Shown in pieces: positions 1 through 10,400 of a stretch of DNA of 25,339 nucleotides. The stretch comes from Zygnema cylindricum (taxonomy: Eukaryota; Streptophyta; Zygnematophyceae; Zygnematales; Zygnemataceae). Position numbers and translations under genes: made by a program. Position 1 is the stretch's first letter, and the number at the start of each line of letters is the position of its first letter. The notes below the pieces were generated by a model that was not told where the DNA came from, did no database searches, and was given only the letters and a program-made list of their open reading frames with translations. The stretch is taken from NCBI GenBank assembly GCA_037447655.1, contig JBBHKE010003318.1, positions 1 to 25,339 on the forward strand, written 5' to 3'.

Positions 1-1001
1 ATACTTATCACTAAATGACAAAGTTTTGGAGATAGTACAAAAATTCGAGGAACAGAAGAAAATCATTGCCTCCATTTGCCACGGGCAGCAAATTTTGGCA
101 GCGGCTGGAGTTTTGAAAGTAAGTACAGATTATCAATAATAAAAAAAACTGAAAAAGAATATAAGAAAGTAGTTGCAATTTTTCCCCGATTTTGACTTGT
201 TTCAGTTTATTTCTGTGAGTTTGTGGTGTGTGTGAAGGAAAACCTTTGGGTTTTGTTTGTTAATGGCTTTTTTGTTCATCGGTAAACTGATCTGGAATGT
301 ACTCATTCTGACGTAAATTCACCTATTAATCTGTCTGATTTGATTGACATTTTGGCCCTTAAATTATATTGAAATGGCTCTGCTTTGACTGATGCTGACT
401 TTTGTTCTCACAGGGTGGAAAATTTTGCTCTAATTTGGCTGATTATTGCCTTTTTTTTACTCTAATTTGCTTTTAAGTTGTTCTAATTTGATTGCCTTTT
501 GGATTTATTTGCCACATGACAAGGAAAGGTATCCTGCCTTGATCGATTTTGACTTTCATGACTCCTCCGAATTGGACTCATTTGACTGACCGTTTTGTTT
601 TATACATTGTAAGAACCGTTCGTTGATCGATTTTGACTTAAATTCCAATTAGTCAGACTGATTTAAGTGACTATTTTGTCTGCATTTGCGACATCCCAGT
701 GCGAGAGAAGTGTGTCTTGATCGATTTTGACTTTTAAAAGCACCCATGAACTGGATTGATGTAAATTGGACTGATTTGAGTGATAATTTTGTCTGTATTT
801 GCCACCTGGCAGGGCAAGAAGTGCACGGCATACCCGGCAGTGAAGCCGACTGTTGTGCTGGCGGGCGCTGAGTGGCTTGAGCCAGACCCAATCACACGAT
901 GCTTTGTGGACGGAAATTTGATTACAGGGGCGGCTTGGCCCGCGCATCCCGATTTTGTGGCGAAGCTTATGGAGGCACTTGGAACAACGGTAAAAGTATA
1001 G
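1..1001 (+). CDS. DJ-1/PfpI family protein, C-terminal part (partial, two exons)
   Basis: The gene enters from outside the window. Exon a covers 1-118, with the first full codon at position 2; a GTAAGT donor follows. Exon b covers 813-1001, after a GGCAG acceptor, and ends at TAG (999-1001). Exon a encodes the nucleophile elbow of the DJ-1/PfpI fold: [16 protein letters not shown], with the Cys codon at 77-79. Exon b reads [12 protein letters not shown]...VVLAGAEW and then [17 protein letters not shown], which is the usual C-terminal strand and helix of this family. Plant DJ-1 proteins carry two such domains in tandem, so this is probably the second one. Relatives act as glyoxalases or glycation-repair enzymes on methylglyoxal, or as stress chaperones. 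The exact substrate cannot be read from the fragment. The frame is open and uninterrupted across the splice. The gene converges on CARB, with a copia remnant between them. Confidence 0.9.
508..812 (+). repeat. Degenerate tandem repeat in the DJ-1 intron, carrying copies of its 3' splice region
   Basis: The motif TTGATCGATTTTGACTT starts at 539, 623 and 717, giving units of about 84-95 bp. Each unit starts with that motif and ends in a sequence like TTTGCCACnTGnCAGGGnAAG. The last unit ends in the real acceptor (811-812). Earlier units carry look-alikes at about 508-530 and 683-712, with a purine-rich stretch after them like the start of exon b. The copies are diverged. A weaker possible older unit lies near 400-420. 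Confidence 0.6.
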
Positions 1002-2303
1002 ACGGCTTCGATTTTTAATTTCGTGGTCTGTAAGCATGAGGATATTAAGGGGGAGAGAGAGAGAAACAGAGAGTTAATGAATATGAAAGCTATGGTTGGG
1101 ATCAAGTTGAAATGGACGGAGGTTTAAGGGCTTTGGTGAAGAATTAGTAACGGCGGTGGTTTGTTAGTTTGTTCTAGTTTTGCTTTTGGAGTGGGACTTA
1201 AACAGCCTAAAATTGGAGTGGGAATTAATGTGTGATGAAGTAGTTCATTAGTTTTCGAATAGGGATACATGTGTAATGTAGAGTTTTGCTCACTGTTTTT
1301 GAATCAACTGTATGTTTTCCATAATTGAGTTAATTAATATGAGCGTTGCCAGAGGATTGCTAGTCTCTTGCAATACGAATTGGCTATTGTGGTTTATCAT
1401 TGTTTTCGGCAATGATCATTTTAATTTGTTCCTTTAAAACAGACTGGTTTTTCTCTCCCTTCTTGACTGGGGTGTCATTCAGGATTTCACTCCTTTCACG
1501 GTTCACTTGTCGAACTTGAACTTATGTCGATTGAATTTGTTGGTCTGTAATATCCACCACCTCTTGCATTGGAAACTATGTGGCCGCCAGTATTTTTGGT
1601 TTGATTTTGAGTCTTATTACAATGTTGCAAGGCCAGCTTTATGAGTTTGTTGATGAACTGGTCGATTTTGAAGACGTGAGATTAACGAGTTTTGTGCGAG
1701 TTTCGTGTTCTTTTATCTGTTTTCAGAAGTCACTGCATTGTACCTAACCAGTGTAGTCAGTGAATGTCTATGAAAAAGATGGTTTGCCTTTGGTCGGTGT
1801 TATTTTCTTTCTTTTTCTTTCTTTCGGCCGGCTTTTCCTTTTTGTTCGCTTCCACCCGCGTTCAGTTTGTCGGGTTCGTTTTTGCATTTCTTTAATCTTT
1901 TATTTTTATTTTTTGTTTCCTTGTACACAGGTTGTTTACCGCCGTGCTCTACATTGAGTCTTACATTATATTGTAAAGATGATGTGTCATGAGACGATTT
2001 CATGATGTGATGTCTATGTCTTTCTCTATCTCCCTGGATTCGATGTGTGTGTGTGTGTGAATACCTTCTTGGGTGTAGTTTGTCCCTTTTTTTCCTTTTA
2101 ATTGTGTTCTTGTTTTGATATCGTTTGCGATTTTTGCAGAATGTGAAAAAAACAAGATTTCAATGTTAGCGCGGTTGTTAATTTTAGCATATGTGGTTCT
2201 TGTGAAATCCTGTCATGCCTCTCACTTTGAGGGTTGTACACTGTGTCCATTTTTTAGTGTTTACTCCGTGTATTATTTCAATTTCGTTTCGGTTTTTCCT
2301 TTT
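1002..2303. other. Intergenic region downstream of the DJ-1 gene
   Basis: No coding region could be supported here. The first few hundred bases are probably 3' UTR of the DJ-1 gene, but no clear poly(A) signal was seen. The stretch holds a GA-rich tract near 1049-1073, a T/C-rich tract near 1803-1825 and a short TG repeat. The small open frames are low-complexity, rich in F, L and S, and resemble no known protein. Confidence 0.6.
2044..2059. repeat. (TG)8 microsatellite
   Basis: There are eight uninterrupted TG dinucleotides. It is a simple repeat in intergenic DNA and likely to vary in length. Confidence 0.85.
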
Positions 2304-2768
2304 TGTTGGTAGTCAGATAGTTTACCTATTGCAGTGGATGACATGGCAGCAGATAAAGTAGGAAGGAAAGAAAATTTGAAAGAGACAAAAGAGAAATCAA
2401 AACAAAGTAGTTTTAATAAAAGTTGGTGTAAAGTACAAAGAATAGAGAACTTAAGTAGAGCAGAGAATGTCACGAGGTGACTTCTCAAAGTCTAGGGACC
2501 CTAGGAGACCTGAAAGGTCATCTGATACATAATGCCGAAAGGGTAAGAGAGAAGATCTTTAAATATGCGGTGGACAGATTTAAGATCGGATCTATCACCA
2601 GATGCTAAGCTGGATGCTTAAATTAAGCGAAAGTATCAAGAAAAGAAAATTGTTTAATAACATAAACTAGAATGAGGAAGCAAATAAATAACGTAAACTA
2701 GAATGCTAGATGACGTTATTAAATAAAGAACAAAGACTAAAGCTTCTAACAAAGGACTAAGCTCAATA
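2304..2768 (-). repeat. 3' LTR of the copia element
   Basis: On the minus strand the LTR would begin at 2768, right after the polypurine tract, with TATTGAGC and end at 2304 with CTACCAACA. The ends form a short inverted repeat (TATTG/CAACA). The expected TG start appears as TA, consistent with a point mutation. A TATTTAAAG box at about 2558-2566 could be the U3 promoter. The length of 465 bp is normal for copia. The outer edge is inferred from the CA end alone, since no second LTR is present for comparison. Confidence 0.6.
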
Positions 2769-2779
2769 CCCCCCTTCTT
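2769..2779 (-). other. Polypurine tract of the copia element
   Basis: On the minus strand this is AAGAAGGGGGG, immediately upstream of the LTR start and about 40 bp after the end of the RNase H frame. This is the normal position of the plus-strand primer. Confidence 0.75.
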
Positions 2780-2820
2780 AGTTAGAAGAGAAGACCGGAG
2801 AATATTCGATGCTGTTCAAA

Positions 2821-5800
2821 CTAAAGCCGAAGAAGGGCCTTGGTGAGGAAATCGGTCAGTTGGCGGGTGGTGGAACAGTAGGTGAAGGTAACCTGGCCAG
2901 TGGCAATAGCATCACGTGTAAAATGATACTGAATATCAATATGCTTCTTTCAACGGTGATGCACCGGGTTACTCATGAGGGCACGAGCACCCTGGGAGTC
3001 GCAGAAAATGACAGTGGCAGATGTTTGAGGAAAGTGGAGGTTGGAGAGGAGACCGTTGAGCCACATGGCCTCTTTAGTGGCATGTGTGGCGGCCATGTAT
3101 TCCGCTTCGGTTGAGGATAGGGCAACCGTGGGTTGCTTTTTGGACGCCCAAGAGATGAGAGCGCCATGAAGACCAAAGCATACGCCTGTGGTGGAGCAGC
3201 GGGAGTCTAGATCGCCTCCCCAGTCAGCATCGCAGAAGCCAACCAGCTCAAGGGAGGAGCAGCCAGAGAAGGTGAGCTTGAGGGATTTCGTACCTTGGAG
3301 GTAACGGAGAACCCTCTTTGCAGCAAGGAGATGGATATCTGTAGGGTTAGAGACAAATTGGTTGAGCTGTCCTACACTTATAGCTATATCTGGGCGAGTG
3401 CCTGTCATGGCATACATCGGGGTGCCTACAATTGAGCGGTATAAATCATGGGTTGGTCTGGTGGACAAGCCCACCAGAGTTTTTAATGAGCTTCACATTG
3501 GGATCTAAAGGAGTAGAAATAGGACTCCAGTCTGACATGGAAAAACGAGTGAGAACTTCTGTGATGTATTTTTCTTGGGATGAATAGAGAGTTTTAGAAG
3601 AGCGGTCTCTACCAATAAAAATACCAATATAGTATTCTAATTCTCCTAAATTAGTCATAGAAAAATGAATGTTAAGCATTGTCTTGACTAGATGAATGAG
3701 GGGGAGAGAGGAACTGGCTAGGAGAAGGTCATCAACATAAATGACTAAGACGACAAGGGTATCTGATTTATCCTCAGAGGAAAAGACAAAATCTGCATCA
3801 AGCTTGAAATCCCTCCTTGAGAAGAACAGCCTAAGTGTTTATTCCAGACGCGAGGGGCCTGTTTGAGACCGTAGAGAGACTTTAGAAGCCGACAGACAAG
3901 GTGTTCTGCACCAAGCGAGATATAGCCTTCATGTTGGCGGATGAATATTTCTTCGTCCAATTTTCCATAAAGAAAGGCAGTACGTACATCCATGTGGAGT
4001 ACGTGCCAGTCGAGAGCGGCGGCGAGCGAAAGAAGTATTTGGATTGAGGTGAATTTGGCAATAGGTGTAAAGGTTTCAGTGAAGTCGACCCCTTCTTTTT
4101 GCAGAAAGCCCTTTGCAACAAAGCGAGCTTTGTAGCGATCTAGTGTGCCGCCTGCCTTCGTTTTGACGCGGAAGACCCACTAGGAACCTATGACTTTTCA
4201 GACATGAGGGAGTAAGGTAAGTTCCCAAGTCCCATTTTTTATAAGGAGGCAAATTCTGCATCAGTAGCGGATTTCCAAGAAGAAGAGTCTGAAAATGATG
4301 AAGGAACAAACTTTGTCCCAATGTTGGCAATGTTGGTTGTGCCATGGTTTTGACGAAGCTGTTTCTCTTGAATGCGCTCACTTCTGCGAATGGCTAGAGG
4401 AGTTTCAATAGAAGGAGGCACATGAGAGGCTCGCAAAATGATATATGGATAATTAACGGGGTTCATGGGAGAGAGAGAGTAAGGGTCAGAAAGTGTGCGA
4501 TGGATTGACAAAGGAGGGGATGATAAGAGTGTTTCTGATGGGGACCTGAGCAAGGGTAAAGGAGAAAGAGATGGAAGGGTCGGTAAGGAGGGAGTGGAAG
4601 AAGGAAGAGAGATGACTGAGAGAGGTAAGGATGAAGTCTCGGCGTGAGAGAGAGAGGGTGGAGGGGTGGGGAAGGAGGCAGTTGAGGGATTGGTGAGGCT
4701 GAGAAGGAGTGGAGTTTAAGTAAAGATGACGTCACGGCTTAAGATAACCTCGCGTTCGTCTGAGAGATAAATTCGATAAGCTTTTGATTCTGTCGAATAA
4801 CCGACAGAACGCCAGATTTTGCCCGACTGTTCAATTTTCCGGCTGGTGTAAGGTTTTTATTCTAAGCGATGCAGTCGAATATTCGAAGGCAAGAGACGCC
4901 TGGTTTGATGCCTGTCCAAGCATCATAAAGAGTGACACGTGGAAGGGCCGAAGTGGGACAGAGATTGCGTAGATAATTAGCAGTTGTGACGGATTCCGCC
5001 CAAAATATGGTAGGTAGTTTGGCGAAGTGCAACATGGAACGTGCCATGTTGATGACAGTACGGTTGTGCCTCTCCGAAAACTCCAGTTTGTTGTGGGGTG
5101 TTGGCGACTGTTGATTGGTGAATGATTCCATGAGTAGTGAGAAAATTGGAGTATTCGGTGGAAAATTATTCCCCGCCGTTGTAAGTTTTGAGACATTATA
5201 TTCGGCAGTCAAGAGAGTTTTCAACTAATGACTTGTACTTTTGAAATATTTGGAAGGTGTCAGATTTTTCGACGGAGGAGAAAAATGTGAAAAAACCGGG
5301 TTGCATCATCTATGAATGTAACAAAGTAGAGTGCGCCAGTACGACTAGGCACTGACATCGGGCCGCAAAGGTCAGAGTGAATTAATGATAGAGGGCCGTT
5401 GGATTTAGACTTGCTGGACGGAAAGGATGGACGAGTCAATTTGCCTTCAACGCATCCTGAGCAAAAGGCAAGATTTTTGTTGGGAAACGAGTCAAGCCCA
5501 GTGACAAGGCCTTTGCTCAATAATTGGAGGCTAGAAGATGACAGATGACCGTATCGAAGATGCCATTTCGCAAATGTGTGAGGAGATGACGATGTGGCCA
5601 TGTTGGCATATCCAACGGATTGGAAGTTCGACAGGATGTAGATTGATCCTGACTTTATGCCGAGTCCCACCTGGGATTTGTGCGGAAAAAAGAAAGTGAC
5701 AGTCGTAGTGGAAAAGACAGCTGTGGCACCTTGATTAAGCGCGGCGCCAACAGAGAATAAATTCTTTTTAAGACCAGGGACGTATAGCACGTGTGAGAGA

Positions 5801-6610
5801 GATATTGGTGACGTGGCGGTGGAGAAACCGGCAGTGGAGATATGTCCGAAGTGAGTGGCCGTTAAGGCGGCATTGTTGCCGAGCAAGATCGTCATAGGAG
5901 GACGAAGCGGCGATATGGATGTGAACCAATCAGTGCGTGAGGAGAGGTGATGTGAAGCGCCAGAGTCAACTATCCAAGAATCGGGCGGCGTAGTTGAATA
6001 TATTGCAGGGAGATTGGAGACCGCGGATGTGGTGAGAGCAAATCCGTAATCTGCTGGAGGCATAGTATATTGAACGGCTGGCGAGGTCACAGGGACAGCT
6101 GGATTTGGAGGAGGGATTGGTTGACCGTATGGATAATGATAGTACGGTTGGGCAACCGGTGGCAAATGTGGAATATCGCCAACGGTATTGTTGCCGTACC
6201 CTGAAGAATGAATGAAAGGATTTGTAGGCGCGAAACCTTCGTGGCTTGGGGAAAAAACAGCTTCGGCTGTTGAGGCGTGACCTGGATAAGGACCGCGCCC
6301 ATTGTTCCGTCCACGCCCTCCTGTACGGTCAGATCCTCCCTGTCGTTCCAGTTTCCTACGAAGAGCAGGGCAGTTGTCAATGACGTGGGTGATCTCACGG
6401 CAGTAACGACAAGAAGAGGTCTTAGGTGGCCGGGTGGACGGAGGGACCGCTGCCAGAGCGACACCAGGAGCCGGGGGAAGGTTTTGTTTAGTTTCTTCGT
6501 GGACCAGAGCACCAATAAGTGACGGAATAGTGACAACTGCGGAAGAGTTGTCAATAGAGGAAATAAATGCGGAATAGGAGGAAGGTAAGCCTCCTAGGAT
6601 CGCGGAAACC
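2821..6610 (-). pseudogene. Copia gag-pol polyprotein, degenerate
   Basis: The longest surviving frame (about 5260-6610) holds the end of gag with a CCHC zinc knuckle (CRYCREITHVIDNC, 6370-6411), the protease active site VDSGASHH (Asp codon 5965-5967), the integrase zinc region (HLRYGH then CSGC, about 5430-5600) and the first acidic residue of the integrase core (IHSDLCGP). Frame changes follow near 5260-5200 and again around 4830. The integrase C-terminal part (FSERHNRTVINMARSML, FWAES) is near 4870-5110. Reverse transcriptase runs from about 4260 to 3560 with several stops and shifts; the YVDD catalytic motif is at 3728-3739. RNase H follows, with FCDADWGG and SSTEAEYMA, to an in-frame TGA at 2950-2952. 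Beyond it the expected tail (HIDIQYHF...DFLTKAL) continues in the same frame to TAG at 2821. The N-terminal part of gag is missing. Confidence 0.9.
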
Positions 6611-7412
6611 CTAAAAACCCTCTTATTTTGAGATTTTCCTTTAAGCATTATCCAGAAAAAGTGCATGTATATTTTATGGTTTTTCTAGGTATGCACAAGG
6701 CTTATTGGCAGAGGCTGAAAATGGTTAGGAGAACAGTTGCTGGAAGTCGAAACAAGCATAAGAATGTGCATAGATGAAGTTTTAAACCCATTTTTACCAA
6801 TTTGACCGTGCAAAGGACATCCAGCTTCACTTTTCAACTGCATTATGTACAATCCCAAAGCTCAACACATTACAGAAACTGACTTTCTGTGTTTTATGCC
6901 TTTATGGTTAAAATTTGTCCATTAACAAAACTTCCGACCTCTCATAATATACTACGCAAACAGCGCAGTCAGGACCAGAACTCGGGCCAATCTCAAGCCA
7001 CACTAAATTGAGTGGGTCTCAATCCTATCAGCGGAACTAAGACTTTGACACAACATTTTCCGTGTACCTTTAGTTAGGCCGTTCCACCATCTGTAAACTC
7101 TACTAGATGTAGCGTCATTTATAGCTATATAGGGTCACTCATAGTTTATATGGAAAAAACTACCCACGATGACAATTAAAGCCAGTACCTTTCGACCCCA
7201 CCGATCCAAGCATTCTTCGATATTGATAAAGTGTTTAACTTTTGAAAAAAAGGACAAAACTTTTTTACCCAAATACTCTTCGGCACCACTTAGTCTATTC
7301 TATCAGTTATCTCTATACATCGAAGTGGCATCCTGCCATTTTCCAGAAGGGAATTATTTCCGACCCTGAAAATTTAGTTGACATGGGACAAAATACATCG
7401 CGTCCCAACCAC
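6611..7412. other. Region between the truncated copia element and the CARB stop codon
   Basis: No gene is supported here. The part nearest 7412 is probably CARB 3' UTR on the minus strand; I saw no canonical AATAAA on that strand. The sequence at 6600-6700 shows no LTR or tRNA primer-binding site, which is why the retroelement is called 5'-truncated. Confidence 0.5.
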
Positions 7413-10400
7413 CTACTTCACAGAAACTGCAAGTTCTGGTGTTGAAGGTGTTTCCACAGTAAAATAGTCCTGTAAGGCCTTCATATCAACCCCGTTTTCT
7501 ATCAGCTCCGCAACTGCTTTTACTGTTGCCTGAGCGCCACTCATGGTGGTGATGATGGGAATTTTTTTCGCCAACGCCGAACGACGTAATGCTCGACCAT
7601 CTTTTTGGTCCAAAGCATCGCCTGACGAAGTTATAATCATTAATTGAATTTCCCCATTAGTCACAACATCACCTGTAAACAACCCATCCAGAGAAAACCG
7701 CATTAATCAAAGCAGGTCGCGTTCGAAACAGCCGCTATGAACCGAACTGAAAACATAATTCGAAATTGGCTGTTCAGCTTTCACGTCCTATCAGAAGATA
7801 TAATTAGTCAAAATCAATGTGCTAATGTGTTGATGTGCTAATAAGTTAATGCATTAACGTGTTAACGTGTTCATGTGTACATGTGTTTATATGTTAATGT
7901 GTTAATAAGAATAATAAGATTAAAAAGATTAATAAGATTTAAAGCACCTGTTTATATGTTAATGTGTTAATAAGAATAATAAGATTAATAATATTAATAA
8001 GATTAATAAGATTAAAAAGATTAATAAGATTAAAAAGATTAATAAGATTAAAAAGATTAATAAGATTAAAAAGATTAATAAGATTTAGAGCACCTTACAG
8101 TGCAAGGTGAAAACCTTACCAGCGTTGGGTCGGCCCTCATGCAACTTCAACACACGTTTGACTTCTACTCCGGCTGCTTCCAATACATCTGCAGTTCCAC
8201 TAGTGGCATAAATTTTAAAGCCTAACTTCTGAAACTCCGCCGCCACTGGTGCAATCCCAGCCTTGGTTCCATCGTTCATACTGAAAAACACAGCTCCCGA
8301 GAGTGGCAGTTTCTGATTCGCTCCAATTTGTGCTTTCGCATAAGCCTTTGGAAAAGTGTCATCAATACCCATCACCTAAAGACAACTCACAAAAAAAAAC
8401 AGCACAGTTGAGAAAGCGGGTTAAGAAAGCTTGAGGAAGATTAAGTAGAAATTTCAGATGTGCTTTATACCAGCAAATAAAAATTGCTGAGACACGCTGA
8501 TACATGAAAACACTGCTCCTCAAATGTGTTGTTTACAAACAAACGCACTGTGGGCTTACTAATACTGCATAAGCCCCAATGGAATCCTCCTACCACAACC
8601 AACTATCATGTCTCAAAGGTGTTGGTGAGGAAAGTACCTCTCCAGTAGAACGCATTTCTGGACCGAGTAGCACATCAGCACCTTGGAATTTGTCAAATGG
8701 CAGAACTGCCTCTTTCACGGCAACGTGGTTGGGAATGAACTCATTCTCGAAGTTTATATCTTTGAGTGTCTTACCAGACATCACTAATGATGCATATTTG
8801 GCCAGAGGATGGCCTATAGCTTTAGCGACAAAAGGCACTGTCCGAGATGCCCTCGGGTTAGCCTCAATGATGTAGACTTCATTTGTGGGCATTACAGCAT
8901 ACTGACAGTTCATGAGGCCAACCACACCCAGTCTGTACCCATGCGCCATCCTCACACTGTAATTAGAACAACAAAAAATGCACTCCCGTGTTTTTCTTAT
9001 TTGTGAAATAGGAGAAGAATCATAACCAAACGAGAGAACATCTCCAGCAGATTTATATTTCCTGGGCGGACTGTGAAAACTATCATTTAAAAAAAAATAA
9101 AAAATGAAGAGTGCTTCAGAGGACTGAATATCTGCTGAATATCTCATAGAGTACTTATCAATTTGGTTATTTGGAAGCTCATATTCCACAAAAGGGTTCA
9201 GTTCTACATTCTAGGATCAGTTTCTGGACGAAGATAAGTTGCAAACAAAGCTCACTTTCTTGCGAGATTAGCTGTCCATTCCCGAATGGTTGCAAGAGCT
9301 TCTGGAGCAATAGTCTGAGTAGGAAGAGAGCAAGCAGAGTCGCCTGAGTGCACTCCTGCCTGCTCAATGTGCTCCATGATTCCTCCAATCACAACATTGC
9401 CTTCCGCATCGGCCAAGCAGTCAACGTCAATCTCCGTTGCATTCTGCAAAACATTGGTTTGTTCGGATGAAGAAACCTCAGATACTGATTACACTGAATT
9501 TTACTTTTGTAACAACTCACATGCTTATGTTCACATGAAGAAACCTCGATCTCACATTCTTATGCCAACTACGCTACACTGCCCATCGCTATTAAAGTTA
9601 GCGAATTATGGCGTTAACACTTATAATCGACCACATTAAATTATGTATCACCACCAGGCTCATTATGACCCCCTTAACTGAATAGTGTTATTAACACTAA
9701 CTTATGATTTTTTTTTGCAAACACTCACTCGAATTAGATTAACCATATTACCATTAGTCAGTGTAAGGTTTACTTTTGTATCATGAGTAAGTACACTTTT
9801 GTTCAATTTTGTCGTAACCATACTCATTACTGTCTAATTGCTCATTTGAGTAAGCTGATAGTGCAATGTACCTATCAGCTTCACAATCTGGTGATCAACA
9901 GGTTCAAAATGTAAAACCAATACCTGCGGAAAAGCCGTATTTTAATTTGCAAAGAATACCTGTGGCATTACTAAACCTTTCCATTTGCCAGTCCATACTT
10001 CCACCAACAATATTTCTCTTTCACATACAGGCTAGTTCTAAAAAAGCTCTCAACCAGCATCTATTACATGTTTGGCAACAACCTTACTCATTCACACAGG
10101 AGAGGCCTATCAAATCTGAGCCCTCCAGTGAATTCAATAAGAACCACCAGAACAAATTAGCACCTTCAGCAACAACTGCAAGCCTAGTACGAAGCAGGTG
10201 GCAGCCAAGTGAAATTGATATTTTAAAAAGAGTTCAGAAAGGTTGACCTGGATGTTGCTTTACCTTCAAAAGTTTTCAAAACTGTTGAAAAATGATCAAA
10301 AGAGAGCCATGCTAACTTACCAGGAGATATTTATCAACGAGTACTGGACGCTCCGGGTCCACCTCTACAGCAGTCACCAGGTACTTTTGCAGTTTGGCAT

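Larger units (their letters stand above)
2304..6610 (-). mobile_element. Ty1/copia LTR retrotransposon, 5'-truncated and inactive
   Basis: Read on the minus strand the order is gag, protease, integrase, reverse transcriptase, RNase H, polypurine tract and 3' LTR. Integrase ahead of RT is diagnostic of the copia superfamily. Homology begins inside gag near 6610. No 5' LTR, primer-binding site or gag start is found between there and CARB. The reading frame is broken many times, so the copy cannot move on its own. It lies between two convergent host genes. Because the 5' end is gone, the target site duplication cannot be tested. Confidence 0.85.

Noticed and set aside
7885-8092. The short regular repeats considered as a CRISPR array.
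   Set aside because: Units are low-complexity AT repeats without unique spacers, inside a plant intron.
9179-9388. A minus-strand open frame overlapping CARB exon 13.
   Set aside because: It is a shadow in another frame. The exon 13 frame carries the conserved [17 protein letters not shown] sequence.
9866-10246. A 126-codon plus-strand frame in CARB intron 12.
   Set aside because: It is intronic and antisense to CARB, with no recognisable domain and no sign of splice or promoter context.
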